Positions 1 through 8,356 of a stretch of 61,289 nucleotides of DNA are shown piece by piece. Location of the stretch: contig SKLV01000004.1 in NCBI GenBank assembly GCA_007121385.1, positions 1 to 61,289 on the forward strand, in the 5' to 3' direction. Under the pieces are notes generated by a model. That model did not search any database, was not told the origin of the DNA, and saw nothing but the letters and a program-made list of their open reading frames with translations. The position numbers were made by a program, and so were the translations under genes. This DNA comes from Bdellovibrionales bacterium. GTDB taxonomy: Bacteria; Bdellovibrionota; Bdellovibrionia; Bdellovibrionales; UBA1609. Every line of letters begins with the position of its first letter. Within the stretch, counting starts at the first letter, position 1.

Positions 1-7
1 GTGGACT

Positions 8-1147
8 ATGGCAGAGGTGAAGGTGTCCAAAACCCAGGCAGTGCCCGAGTCTTCTCTTTACGAGGTGGCCAAGCTCTATTGTGAGCGGGGCGATCTCTTG
101 TTGGCTCTGGAGAAGCTCAATGAAGCGGCTTCTCAGGCCAAAAAGCTGCGCCAGATGGATGAGTTCCTCAAATGTCAGAATATGCTTTTGCGGATCTATG
201 CCGAGCTGGAAGACCATAAGAATATCGATGCCACCAAAGAGTATTTGCAGGACTTAGTGATTAAGGATCAGTTGGCCCTCAACTCTAAAACTTACTACAG
301 CTTGGCCCTTTGTGCTTCTTATAAGCGCCAACAGAAAGTGGCCCAGGAGTATTTGGAAAAGGCTTTGGCCCTGGCTTTGGAAAAGGATAGCAAGGAGGAT
401 ATCTGCTATGCCATCCATGGTTTGGCCTTAGTTTACTATGCCCAGAAGCGCTATGAGGATGCTTTAAAAGAGATCTACAATCTTCAGGTCTTCTTCCAGG
501 TTTTGCCCATGCCGGAACTCAAGCTCTCAAGCCGAATTCTCAATGGGCTGATTTTACGAGACATGGGGCAGACCGAGCAGGCTCTGGATGTTTTTTGGCA
601 GTGCTATGATATCTTGAAAACTCAGAAAAACCTCTACAGTTACCTCCATCTTCTCTTCGCCATGGGGGCCACCTATCAAGATATGGGTCACCATGATTTG
701 GCCCGCATTTACTTGATGTTGGCCAAGCGCTCGGTGGACCCGGAGAATTTGCCCTATTTGAGTCGCCGGATTGAAGCTCGACTCGAGGCCATGGGAGAGA
801 GTGATCACTCCGAGTACGACATTGTCTTTGATCGCTCTTCCAACTCGGTGATTGAGCGCAAAAAGGGGAAAGTGGATTTTAAAAATCAGTTTGTCCTCCT
901 GGATTTGTTGCGGCTGTTTTTGCGGAGTCCGGGAGAGGTCCATTCTAAAGAGTCCTTAGTCAAAAAAGTTTGGCGTCAGGACTATGACCCCGCTGTTCAC
1001 GACAATAAGATCTATGTGACCATTAAAAGATTGCGCAAGATGATTGAACCCGACTACGACAAGCCCAGATATATCTTTCGGGCTAAGAATGGTTATTACT
1101 TGAGTAAGAACACCAAGGTGTTGTTTCAGGCTGAGGGGTCTCAATGA
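8..1147 (+). CDS. TPR protein with C-terminal OmpR/PhoB-type winged-helix domain
   Basis: The first ~260 residues are helical and repetitive, with TPR-like pairs such as ALEKLNEAASQAKKL and AQEYLEKALALALEK, so this part probably binds protein. The last ~100 residues (from about DIVFDRSSNSV) match an OmpR-type winged helix: the stretch before HSKESLVKKVW, the recognition region VHDNKIYVTIKRLRKMIE and the wing YIFRAKNGYYL. It is probably a cytoplasmic transcription regulator that receives its signal through the TPRs rather than a receiver domain. The frame is open to the left window edge, so the true start could lie outside; the ATG used is the first one visible. Its stop overlaps the next gene by ATGA, so the two are translationally coupled. 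The target genes are unknown. Confidence 0.75.
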   Translation: MAEVKVSKTQAVPESSLYEVAKLYCERGDLLLALEKLNEAASQAKKLRQMDEFLKCQNMLLRIYAELEDHKNIDATKEYLQDLVIKDQLALNSKTYYSLALCASYKRQQKVAQEYLEKALALALEKDSKEDICYAIHGLALVYYAQKRYEDALKEIYNLQVFFQVLPMPELKLSSRILNGLILRDMGQTEQALDVFWQCYDILKTQKNLYSYLHLLFAMGATYQDMGHHDLARIYLMLAKRSVDPENLPYLSRRIEARLEAMGESDHSEYDIVFDRSSNSVIERKKGKVDFKNQFVLLDLLRLFLRSPGEVHSKESLVKKVWRQDYDPAVHDNKIYVTIKRLRKMIEPDYDKPRYIFRAKNGYYLSKNTKVLFQAEGSQ

Positions 1148-1701
1148 ACCCATTGAAGAGATCACTTTTAGTTTTTAGCATTCTGATCGCTGTATGGTCT
1201 CCCTGGGCTCAGGCTCAGTTCGATGATCCTCTTCCTTGGCCTTGGGGTTCCGAGTGTCCCTTTCCCTGGGCTGAACTCGATGGGCTTTGGGAGATCAATG
1301 ACCCTGAAGTGGGAGGCTATTTCTATTTTGTTTTGGAAAACCAGTCTGAATGGGAAGAGAGGCCTCTGTTGAGGCTGTGGAAATATAGCCTAGACGGCCG
1401 CTTAGTGGCCTTTGGACAGGGTCATGTCCACTGGAGAGAGAAGTCCGTCCAGCTGACCCTAGCCCCCGCGGCGGGCTCGGTGATCAGTTACCAGATCATT
1501 TTACGCAGCTATCCCGATCATCGGCTCAAGGATGGGGCGAGCAGCTGCTTTGGGCCAGGTGGTCAGGTGATGCTCTTTACACTGCGCAAATTCTACAAAG
1601 AACGGGTTGTTGACCTTCACTACCACCTTAAAAAAGTGCGATTTGCTCCCCTTTTTGAAAGGGGTCGGCAAAAAGGTTCTAGACAGAAGCCGGATTTTTA
1701 A
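1144..1701 (+). CDS. Secreted hypothetical protein
   Basis: I do not recognise a family. A clear Sec signal peptide opens the protein (basic MNPLKR, hydrophobic LLVFSILIAVW, cleavage after AQA at about residue 24), so it should be periplasmic or secreted. The mature part is rich in tryptophan and aromatics (PWPWGSECPFPW), has two early-to-late cysteines that could form a disulfide, and looks like a small beta domain. It starts inside the stop codon of the TPR/winged-helix gene (ATGA), so it is likely co-expressed with that regulator. It is either a target or a sensory partner; nothing in the sequence decides which. Confidence 0.65.
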   Translation: MNPLKRSLLVFSILIAVWSPWAQAQFDDPLPWPWGSECPFPWAELDGLWEINDPEVGGYFYFVLENQSEWEERPLLRLWKYSLDGRLVAFGQGHVHWREKSVQLTLAPAAGSVISYQIILRSYPDHRLKDGASSCFGPGGQVMLFTLRKFYKERVVDLHYHLKKVRFAPLFERGRQKGSRQKPDF

Positions 1702-1732
1702 CTATTTTCGCCTCTCTTTTTAGAGAATCTCT

Positions 1733-1808
1733 AGGGCCTTAGCTCAGTTGGTAGAGCGCCACCCTTACAAGGTGGATGTCGTCGGTTCGACCCCGGCAGG
1801 CCCTACCA
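1733..1808 (+). tRNA. tRNA-Val (anticodon UAC)
   Basis: A full cloverleaf can be drawn. The acceptor arms AGGGCCT and AGGCCCT pair perfectly over 7 bp. The D arm is GCTC-AGTTGGTA-GAGC, the anticodon stem CCACC/GGTGG encloses CTTACAA with anticodon TAC, and the T arm has the TTCGACC loop. The CCA end is encoded. A 13-nt odd palindrome (TAGAGA-A-TCTCTA, 1721-1733) abuts the 5' end. The thioesterase gene follows 32 bases downstream. Confidence 0.95.
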
Positions 1809-1840
1809 ATTTTTCTGTTCCCCTTGCTCAGGAGTCCACC

Positions 1841-2353
1841 TTGCCAAAATCCAAGTCCAAAGGGACTCTGGGTCCTCTGGACCCCCGCCCTATGAGTCAA
1901 TCTTCAGTGACTATGACCGAGATGGTTTTACCAGTGCACACCAATTCACTGGGAACCATCTTTGGAGGTGTCATCATGTCCTGGATTGATATCGCTGCAG
2001 CCATTGCGGCCCAGAGGCATTCTGGTCGACCTGTAGTCACGGCAAGCATTGATGATCTTCATTTTATTGCACCTGCATACAATGGTTGGGTGGTGAATTT
2101 AAAGGCCAGTGTAAATTACGTATCAAAGACCTCCATGGAGGTCGGGGTTCGGGTGGATGCAGAAAACCCAGTGAAGGCTTGTAGTCACCACACAGCTTCT
2201 GCCTATTTAACCTTTGTGGCTTTGGATGAGGAGGGCAAACCCACTCAAGCTCCGCCGGTGGTGCCCGAGTCCAAAGAGGAAAAGCGTCGCTTTGCTGCCG
2301 CTGAGCTCAGGCGGAAATGGCGGCTGGAACGTCGTCAACTTCACGGCCGTTAA
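1841..2353 (+). CDS. Acyl-CoA thioesterase, hotdog fold (YciA/ACOT type)
   Basis: This enzyme hydrolyses acyl-CoA thioesters to free acid and CoA in the cytoplasm. The hotdog signature is clear: TEMVLPVHTNSLGTIFGG followed by the long central helix VIMSWIDIAAAIAAQRHS, then VVTASIDDLHFIAPAYNG. The HTNSLGTIFGG loop corresponds to the active-site region of this family. The ORF track start lies inside the tRNA and is not credible. I chose the TTG at 1841 because CAGGAG sits 6 bases upstream; the ATG at 1892 has no ribosome-binding site. The C-terminus is long and charged (ESKEEKRRFAAAELRRKWR). The gene probably reads on from the tRNA promoter or its own. Confidence 0.85.
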   Translation: MPKSKSKGTLGPLDPRPMSQSSVTMTEMVLPVHTNSLGTIFGGVIMSWIDIAAAIAAQRHSGRPVVTASIDDLHFIAPAYNGWVVNLKASVNYVSKTSMEVGVRVDAENPVKACSHHTASAYLTFVALDEEGKPTQAPPVVPESKEEKRRFAAAELRRKWRLERRQLHGR

Positions 2354-2373
2354 ATCAAATTCCAGCCCAGGTC

Positions 2374-3105
2374 CTAGCTCCACACCAGAATTTGTTCTCG
2401 TCGATAGCCTAGGAGAGAGAAAACTAAAAAGAGGCTGGTAAAGCCGATCACGATGATCAGACTTTCACTGGGGAAGCTACTGCTGGAAGAGGCCCAGACC
2501 AGTTCGCCATAGTGTCGGGTGGGAGTCCACTCGCTCACTCGGTGCAATTTCTCAGGGAGCATTTGGGGAGGGGTGAGGAGGCCGCCAATATAAGAGAGAG
2601 GCAGATAGACCAAGTTGGCTAAGGGCAGGGCTGTTTTTTCTTTCACCCAGTAGCCAAAGGCAATTCCCATGGGGGCAAAGGCCAGACTGCCCAGGGCCAA
2701 GGTGACGAGCAGCTGACTGGCCTCCGTCCAGCTCCATCGGGCCGGGGTGAGAGTGAGAGCGAGAGTCAACACAAGGCCTGCGCTGGTGAGGGCCACTAAA
2801 GTGGCAATGAGAGCTCGGGAGAGAAGGGGCAGCCAAGAGGGAGCAGGTAGGGTGCGAATATACAATGTCCATTTACTTGTACGATCTTGAGCTGTCCCTA
2901 TGCCAAACTGGAAAAAGACCACACCAAAGACAGCAAAGGCACAAAAAGAGCCGGCCATAAAGGCCGCCTGACTCTGCTCCTGGCTCTCGGGGACAGCAAA
3001 AATAAAGTAAAACAGGCTGGGAAAGGCGAGGGTGGGGATGGTGTAGCCTGGTTGGCGAAGTAAGTCCATCAGCTGAAAGTGGAGTGTTCGCAAAAGAAGT
3101 TTCAT
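2374..3105 (-). CDS. ABC-2 type transporter permease
   Basis: This is the membrane subunit of an ABC exporter. It has about six hydrophobic segments, including YTIPTLAFPSLFYFIFAV, FCAFAVFGVVFFQFGIGTA, the ALIATLVALTSAGLVLTLAL region, LGSLAFAPMGIAFGYWV and IIVIGFTSLFLVFSLLGY. The conserved ABC-2 element LPLSYIGGLLTPPQMLPEKL precedes the last membrane span. Its ATG overlaps the stop of the ATPase gene (ATGA), so the two form a minimal exporter operon. The substrate cannot be deduced; such pairs commonly export small hydrophobic molecules or drugs. Confidence 0.85.
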   Translation of the reverse strand: MKLLLRTLHFQLMDLLRQPGYTIPTLAFPSLFYFIFAVPESQEQSQAAFMAGSFCAFAVFGVVFFQFGIGTAQDRTSKWTLYIRTLPAPSWLPLLSRALIATLVALTSAGLVLTLALTLTPARWSWTEASQLLVTLALGSLAFAPMGIAFGYWVKEKTALPLANLVYLPLSYIGGLLTPPQMLPEKLHRVSEWTPTRHYGELVWASSSSSFPSESLIIVIGFTSLFLVFSLLGYRREQILVWS

Positions 3106-3983
3106 GGTGGTGGCTCCGACTGCACTTCGTTGGTGAGGTGAATAAAAGCCTCCTCGATAGAGGGAGAAGAGACTTCTAGGTGAGAGAATTCGACCTTTTG
3201 CTCAAAGAGGGCCTTAAGTCTCTCTTCCGGCTGGGAATCACAGCAGATATAAAAATGATTGCCCTCCAAAGCCCACCGGGCATCCAGGCTTCGCAGATCC
3301 ACTTGAGATCTAAGCCGCACCTGGCGAGACTGCAAGAGAGCCTTTAAGCCTTGGGGGGTGCTCTCCCGCAAAACTTGCCCCTTGTGCAGAATGATCAAGC
3401 GGTCCCCTAGGCGCTCAGCTTCATCCATCTGATGAGTGGAAAAAAGCAGAGTGATCTTTTCGCGGGCCACATAGTCGCTCACAAAGTCATAAAAGCGATG
3501 GCGGTTTTCCAGATCAACAGCAGTGGTGGGTTCATCCAGAAGAACCACTTTTGGTCGGCCAATAAAGGCCAAGGCGAGCCCTAAGCGACGCTTCTCACCC
3601 CCGCTGAGGCCCCCGGTTTGCCGACTCATCAAATGGGTCAAATCAAAGGATTGAGCTAGAAAACCCAAAGCGAGGGGTTGAGAGTAGTGAGAGGACACCC
3701 AGCCCATGATTTCGGCCACTCGGGAGTGAGAGGGAAAGTCGTTCTCCTGAAGGCAAAAGCCCACCTGAGACTTTAACTGCGGATGTCCCACGGGTAAGTC
3801 CAAAATATTAATATCACCTAAAGTGGGTCTTCGAAAGCCGCTGAGTAAAGACATGAGAGTGGATTTGCCAGCTCCGTTGGGGCCAAGAAGGGCCACTTTC
3901 TCCCCCTCTTGTAAGGTGAAAGAGACCTCCTTCAGAGCCTGGCGTCCAGCAAAAGCCTTAGTCAAATTTGTGATTTTGATCAC
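3102..3983 (-). CDS. ABC transporter ATP-binding protein
   Basis: This is the nucleotide-binding subunit that powers the ABC-2 permease encoded just downstream. Walker A (LLGPNGAGKSTLMSLLSG) lies at about residues 32-49. The Q-loop is in VGFCLQENDF, the signature is LSGGEKRRLGLALAF, Walker B is VVLLDEPTTAVD and the switch histidine is in LLFSTHQMDEAERLGD. The C-terminal ~70 residues resemble the accessory domain of DrrA/CcmA-type exporters. It is transcribed away from crtE; the 118-bp gap to crtE holds the promoters of both. Confidence 0.9.
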   Translation of the reverse strand: MIKITNLTKAFAGRQALKEVSFTLQEGEKVALLGPNGAGKSTLMSLLSGFRRPTLGDINILDLPVGHPQLKSQVGFCLQENDFPSHSRVAEIMGWVSSHYSQPLALGFLAQSFDLTHLMSRQTGGLSGGEKRRLGLALAFIGRPKVVLLDEPTTAVDLENRHRFYDFVSDYVAREKITLLFSTHQMDEAERLGDRLIILHKGQVLRESTPQGLKALLQSRQVRLRSQVDLRSLDARWALEGNHFYICCDSQPEERLKALFEQKVEFSHLEVSSPSIEEAFIHLTNEVQSEPPP

Positions 3984-4101
3984 AAAAACTCCTCAGAAAA
4001 TAGAACTACTTATTGAATCTCTCGTGGCGATCTTTGTCATGAGAAAAAGTTGGACATTGTAGGTATTTTCGTTAGCCTATGAATCCAACCAGGGGTGGGG
4101 G

Positions 4102-5166
4102 ATGCCAGAGATTTCAGGTCTTTTAGAGACAGCTCGTGAGGGAACTTTAGAGCCCTCACATCTGTTAGCTCAAGTTGAAACACTGATGCAAGAAAGCTTT
4201 AACTCTTTGCGGCCAGAACCTTTGGCCCAATGGAGTCGAGAGCACCTGCAAGCCGGAGGTCGTCGTCTGCGCGCCAGGATGGCCTTAGAGGTGGGACAAA
4301 TTCTCAATGTGGAAACTCAATGGGCGACCAGCTGGGCGGCGGCCTGTGAGCTTCTTCACAACGCCACTTTAGTTCTTGATGATATTCAAGATCAGGATTG
4401 TCAGCGTCGGGGGCAGCCCACGCTCTGGCAACAACATGGTTTGGGGCCGGCCTTGAATGTGGGAGAGCTTTTGTTGATGTGGCCTCATCTGATGGTTCGC
4501 CAGATGCATATTCCAGCCGAACAGCAGGTTCATCTTCTTGGAAAAATCGCCGAAACCTCTGTGGCTTTGGTCTGTGGACAGACGGAGGAGCATCTGTTGC
4601 AAGAGCAATTGGGTCGGGAGGACTTATGGCAGCTTTATCTAGAGGCCATCAGCGGCAAGACTTCGCCGCTCTTTGAGCTGCCCGTATGGGGTTCGGTCTT
4701 TTTGGCCAAAGGAGATCCAGTTCTAGCCCAGCGCTGGGCTCAGCCTTTTAGACAGTTTGGGGTGGTCTTCCAGTTGGCAGACGATCTGGCGGATGCTTTG
4801 GGGAAAAAACAGGGGCGCTCTCGGGGGGCTGATTTGTGTGAGGGCAAAGTGTCGGCACTCATTCCTCTCTATCTCAAGGAGCGACCAGATCAGCTCTCTG
4901 CCATTAAGGAACTTTTGCGGTCAGAGCGAAGTGAAGTCAGCGCCCAAGTGGTGGAGTATTGGCTCCAAGAGCTTCAGGCAGAGGGTGTTTTTGATGAACT
5001 CAAAGCTCGAATTATATATTGGCTTCAGGCTTTTACGCAAAGTCCTTTAAGACAGGAAAATCCTGAGATATTTAATATGGGAGTAAAATACCTTAAGCTG
5101 GTTCTGTCTGGCCTGGGTTGGTCTCAAGAAGAACAAGGAGATTTTTATGCCGTCCTCTCAAAGTAA
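4102..5166 (+). CDS. crtE: Polyprenyl diphosphate synthase (probable GGPP synthase)
   Basis: This enzyme condenses isopentenyl diphosphate with allylic diphosphates, probably to geranylgeranyl diphosphate for carotenoids. The first Asp-rich motif is DDIQDQD (residues 93-99, spacing DDxxxxD). The second is QLADDLADAL (about 224-233). Upstream, GGRRLRARM is the usual substrate-binding region. At 354 residues it is longer than typical (~300) because of a C-terminal helical extension. It starts at ATG after a purine-rich AGGGGTGGGGG. Its last 20 bases overlap crtI, so it leads the crt operon. It could also supply prenyl chains to MenA; product chain length cannot be read by eye. Confidence 0.85.
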   Translation: MPEISGLLETAREGTLEPSHLLAQVETLMQESFNSLRPEPLAQWSREHLQAGGRRLRARMALEVGQILNVETQWATSWAAACELLHNATLVLDDIQDQDCQRRGQPTLWQQHGLGPALNVGELLLMWPHLMVRQMHIPAEQQVHLLGKIAETSVALVCGQTEEHLLQEQLGREDLWQLYLEAISGKTSPLFELPVWGSVFLAKGDPVLAQRWAQPFRQFGVVFQLADDLADALGKKQGRSRGADLCEGKVSALIPLYLKERPDQLSAIKELLRSERSEVSAQVVEYWLQELQAEGVFDELKARIIYWLQAFTQSPLRQENPEIFNMGVKYLKLVLSGLGWSQEEQGDFYAVLSK

Positions 5167-6715
5167 CTCGAAGGCTGTAGTGATTGGGTCCGGTTTTGGT
5201 GGTCTGGCTGCCGCCATCCGCTTAAGAGCTAAAGGCTACCAAGTCACTGTGGTCGAGGGAATGGATCAACCGGGCGGAAGGGCTGCTGTCTTCAAGAGAG
5301 ATGGTTTTACTTTTGATGCCGGACCTACAGTGATCACAGCTCCTTATCTGCTGCAGGAGCTATTTGGGTTGTTGGGGGCGGACTGGAAAGATTACTTTGA
5401 GTTGACCCCTATTGATCCCTTTTACCGCATTGTCTTTGCCGATGGCAGTCACTTTGACTATGTGGGTGAGGAAGAGCGCATTCTTGAAAACATTCGCCAG
5501 TTGAGCCCCGGGGACGTGGATGGCTATCGCCGTCTCGCCGCCCATGCGCAGAGAATTTTTGATGTGGGTTACACGGGGCTGGCCGATCAGCCCTTTGAGA
5601 AGTTTACAGATATGTTAAGAGTGGCTCCAGACATGATTCGCCTCCAGAATTATCGCAGCGTTTATGGTTTGGTGAGTCGATATGTGAAGGACGAGAGGTT
5701 GCGTCAAGCTTTTAGTTTTGAGCCTCTTTTGGTGGGAGGCAATCCCTTTACCACGACAAGTATTTATCTTTTAATCCATTGGTTGGAGCGTAAATGGGGA
5801 GTTTGGTTTGTTAAAGGAGGAACCACAGCTCTGGTTGGGGCTCTGGTTCGTCTCCTAACTGAACAAGGTGTGGAGTTTCGCTATGGCTCCCCGGTGGCAA
5901 GAATTCAGGTGGACAAAGGCCAAGTGAAGGCCGTGGAAACGGAGAGGGGAGAAGTGATCGCCGCCGATGTGGTGGTGGCCAATGCGGACCCCATTAAGGT
6001 CTATGGCCAAATGGTGGATTCCCGCTGGCTTAAAAAGCACAGCCCTCAGAGTCTTAAGAGAAAAAAACAGTCTATGAGCCTCTTTGTGGCCTATTTTGGT
6101 GCCAAGAAAACCTATCCCGATCTGGCCCACCACACCATATTGATGGGACCTAGATATCGAGGACTCTTGAAGGATATTTTTTCAAAGAGAGTATTGGCCG
6201 AAGACTTTAGTCTCTACCTCCATGCTCCTACCCGCACCGACGCCTCTTTGGCTCCAGAGGGTCATGAATGTTTTTATGTGCTCTCGCCCGTGCCTAATAA
6301 CTTGAGTGGGATCAATTGGCAGGAGGAGGGAGAGAGGTATCAAGACAAGATTTTTTCCTGGCTGGACAAAAACTATTTGCCCGATCTAAAAGCCAACTTG
6401 ATCTCCACCAGCTTTATCACTCCGGATTATTTTGAACAGAATTTGCGAACTCATCAGGGGGCGGGTTTTGGACTCGAGCCTAACTTTCGTCAGTCCGCTT
6501 ACTTTCGCTTTCACAATCGCTCAGAGGACATTCAGGGACTGTACTTTGTGGGGGCCAGCACTCACCCCGGAGCTGGAGTGCCAGGAGTTTTGAATTCAGC
6601 CCGTCTCTTGGATAAAGTTCTGCCTGCTTCGGCTCAATCTTGGGTGGCTCCCAAGCTCAAAGAGAGTCGATCTTCCGCCCCACGACAAGAAGGAGAGCCA
6701 CTTGACGCCTTCTGA
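5147..6715 (+). CDS. crtI: Phytoene desaturase
   Basis: This FAD-dependent enzyme dehydrogenates colourless phytoene, typically to lycopene, at the membrane. The N-terminal dinucleotide-binding motif is VVIGSGFGGLAAAIRLRAKG, followed by VVEGMDQPGGRAAVFKRDGF and FDAGPTVITAP, all hallmarks of CrtI. The C-terminal FAD motif GLYFVGASTHPGAGVPGVLN is intact. Its 522 residues are a normal length for the family. The ATG is preceded by AAGGAG and lies inside crtE, and its own end overlaps crtB by 14 bases. Whether it makes three or four double bonds cannot be decided here. Confidence 0.92.
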   Translation: MPSSQSNSKAVVIGSGFGGLAAAIRLRAKGYQVTVVEGMDQPGGRAAVFKRDGFTFDAGPTVITAPYLLQELFGLLGADWKDYFELTPIDPFYRIVFADGSHFDYVGEEERILENIRQLSPGDVDGYRRLAAHAQRIFDVGYTGLADQPFEKFTDMLRVAPDMIRLQNYRSVYGLVSRYVKDERLRQAFSFEPLLVGGNPFTTTSIYLLIHWLERKWGVWFVKGGTTALVGALVRLLTEQGVEFRYGSPVARIQVDKGQVKAVETERGEVIAADVVVANADPIKVYGQMVDSRWLKKHSPQSLKRKKQSMSLFVAYFGAKKTYPDLAHHTILMGPRYRGLLKDIFSKRVLAEDFSLYLHAPTRTDASLAPEGHECFYVLSPVPNNLSGINWQEEGERYQDKIFSWLDKNYLPDLKANLISTSFITPDYFEQNLRTHQGAGFGLEPNFRQSAYFRFHNRSEDIQGLYFVGASTHPGAGVPGVLNSARLLDKVLPASAQSWVAPKLKESRSSAPRQEGEPLDAF

Positions 6716-7568
6716 GGTCATGGCCCATCATGCCAAGTCTTTTTATTGGGCCTCTCACTTTCTGTCACCCATCCGCTTTTCTCGAGTGGCGAGGCTCTAT
6801 GCTTTTTGTCGCCATGTGGATGATTCAGTGGATTTGACCACTCCTGAGGAGGGACGGCGCCAACTGGATCTGATTGGCCAGGAGATGCAGGGTCTGGCTC
6901 CAGCCCGGGCTGAGGTGGCCTTAATGCTGGAGCTGATGGAGGAGCTAGATATTCCCCTGGATTGGCCCATGCAACTTTGGCAGGGGGCCGATTTTGATCT
7001 GAGCGGGCAGAGCATTGAAACAGATGCCGATCTGCTCGTCTACTGTTACCGAGTGGCCGGGGTGGTGGGATTGCTGATGTGTCCCCTTTTAGGAGTGCAC
7101 AACCCCAAAGCTTGGCCCTTTGCCATTGATTTGGGAATGGCCATGCAGTTGACCAATATCTGTCGGGACGTGGGAGAGGATGCCGAGCGGGGACGAAACT
7201 ACATTCCCGCGCGGCGCTGGCGGCGGCCTGCGGGAGAACCGCCCCCCCAGGCGGGCGAATTGGTCTTGGAGCTCCTGGATCGAGCCGATAGCTATTACGA
7301 AAGTTCCAGGCGGGGTTACAGTTTTATTCCCTGGCGGGAGCGGCTAGCCATTTCAGTGGCCGCCCGAGTTTATCGGGGGATTGGAGTGAAGATTCGCAAG
7401 GACCCAGGGCAAGTAATGCATCGACGAGTTTATCTGTCGAAGGGTGAAAAACTCTACTGGACTCTTATCGGCTTAAAGGATTTTGTTTTCAGTTTTTCTA
7501 ATCACTTTGTCCCCCATCAACAGGAACAACATCAGGCTCTTCGGGGACTTCCGGGGGTGAGCTCATGA
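6702..7568 (+). CDS. crtB: Phytoene synthase
   Basis: This enzyme joins two geranylgeranyl diphosphates head to head to give phytoene, the first committed carotenoid step. The squalene/phytoene synthase motifs are intact: SFYWASHFLSP near the N-terminus, the first Asp motif DDSVD (40-44), and the second motif NICRDVGEDAERGRNYIP with DVGED at 156-160. The start is a TTG at 6702, chosen because AAGGAG lies 6 bases upstream and no better codon is near. It overlaps crtI by 14 bases and the cyclase by ATGA. A GC-rich patch inside (around 7225-7255) encodes a variable loop. Confidence 0.92.
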   Translation: MTPSEVMAHHAKSFYWASHFLSPIRFSRVARLYAFCRHVDDSVDLTTPEEGRRQLDLIGQEMQGLAPARAEVALMLELMEELDIPLDWPMQLWQGADFDLSGQSIETDADLLVYCYRVAGVVGLLMCPLLGVHNPKAWPFAIDLGMAMQLTNICRDVGEDAERGRNYIPARRWRRPAGEPPPQAGELVLELLDRADSYYESSRRGYSFIPWRERLAISVAARVYRGIGVKIRKDPGQVMHRRVYLSKGEKLYWTLIGLKDFVFSFSNHFVPHQQEQHQALRGLPGVSS

Positions 7569-8356
7569 CCTATTCCCAATTCCATTTGATTTTTACTTTA
7601 CCTCTTCTTGCTCTTCTTATTTTTGTCTCACGCCGAACCTGGCTGGGACGAGAAAACCAGCTTTTTATGGGCCTGGGCTTTTTATGCCTTATTGCCTTTG
7701 TCTACACCACCCCTTGGGACAACTACCTCGTGTACAGGGGAGTTTGGGGCTACGAGCCCCATAGGGTCTTGGCCGTGATCGGCTATGTCCCCATAGAGGA
7801 GTATGCCTTTTTTATTCTGCAGACTTTAATCACAGGCTTCTTTTTGTGGAACCTGCGAGTTCGGTTTAATTGGAAAGGCTCACCCCGCCTTCCCTTAAGC
7901 CCCTTTTGGGTGAAGGCCTTAGGGGTTGGTTTCTATTTGGCCTTGGCTCTTTGGGGACTTTGGGTGTGGGGAGACCAGCCCTGGACCTATATGTCTTTAA
8001 TTTTGGTTTGGGCCTACCCGGTGTTGGCTTTTCAATGGGCCTATGGGGGGGACCAACTGCTGAAGGACTGGCCCTATTTTTTGGTAGGGGTTGCTGTGCC
8101 CACCCTATATTTTGGTGTGGCCGATGCCATTGCCATCTATCTGGGGGTTTGGGAGATTTCAGCCCTCTACACCACGGGTTGGATGATAGGGAATTTGCCC
8201 TTTGAGGAGGGTTTCTTTTTCCTCACCACTAATTTATTGGTTGTGCAGGGCCTATGGCTCTTTTGGTGGGTTTGGGATCAAGGCAAGATTCCAGGGCAAA
8301 ATCGACTGGTGCTCTGGGGCTCAGCTCCTCAGCAAGAAATGGAGATGAACAGATGA
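7565..8356 (+). CDS. crtYcd: Lycopene cyclase, fused CrtYc-CrtYd type
   Basis: This membrane enzyme cyclises lycopene ends. The protein is an internal duplication: the first half has PWDNYLVYRGVWGY and GYVPIEEYAFFILQTLITG, and the second has IAIYLGVWEIS and GNLPFEEGFFFLTTNLLVVQG. These are the P-x-E-E repeats of the heterodimeric bacterial cyclase (CrtYc and CrtYd), here in one 263-aa chain with about six to seven membrane spans. It is joined to crtB and to the next gene by ATGA overlaps. No hydroxylase or ketolase gene is visible nearby, so the likely end product is beta- or gamma-carotene. Confidence 0.85.
   Translation: MTYSQFHLIFTLPLLALLIFVSRRTWLGRENQLFMGLGFLCLIAFVYTTPWDNYLVYRGVWGYEPHRVLAVIGYVPIEEYAFFILQTLITGFFLWNLRVRFNWKGSPRLPLSPFWVKALGVGFYLALALWGLWVWGDQPWTYMSLILVWAYPVLAFQWAYGGDQLLKDWPYFLVGVAVPTLYFGVADAIAIYLGVWEISALYTTGWMIGNLPFEEGFFFLTTNLLVVQGLWLFWWVWDQGKIPGQNRLVLWGSAPQQEMEMNR

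Noticed and set aside
1721-1733. TAGAGA-A-TCTCTA palindrome before tRNA-Val
   Set aside because: Short and single; it may be processing-related or chance, with no second copy to support an operator.
1748-1840. Upstream extension of the thioesterase ORF
   Set aside because: It begins inside tRNA-Val; the TTG at 1841 with CAGGAG is better placed.
7225-7260. GC-rich inverted repeat inside crtB
   Set aside because: It lies within a variable coding loop and there is no sign of a regulatory role.
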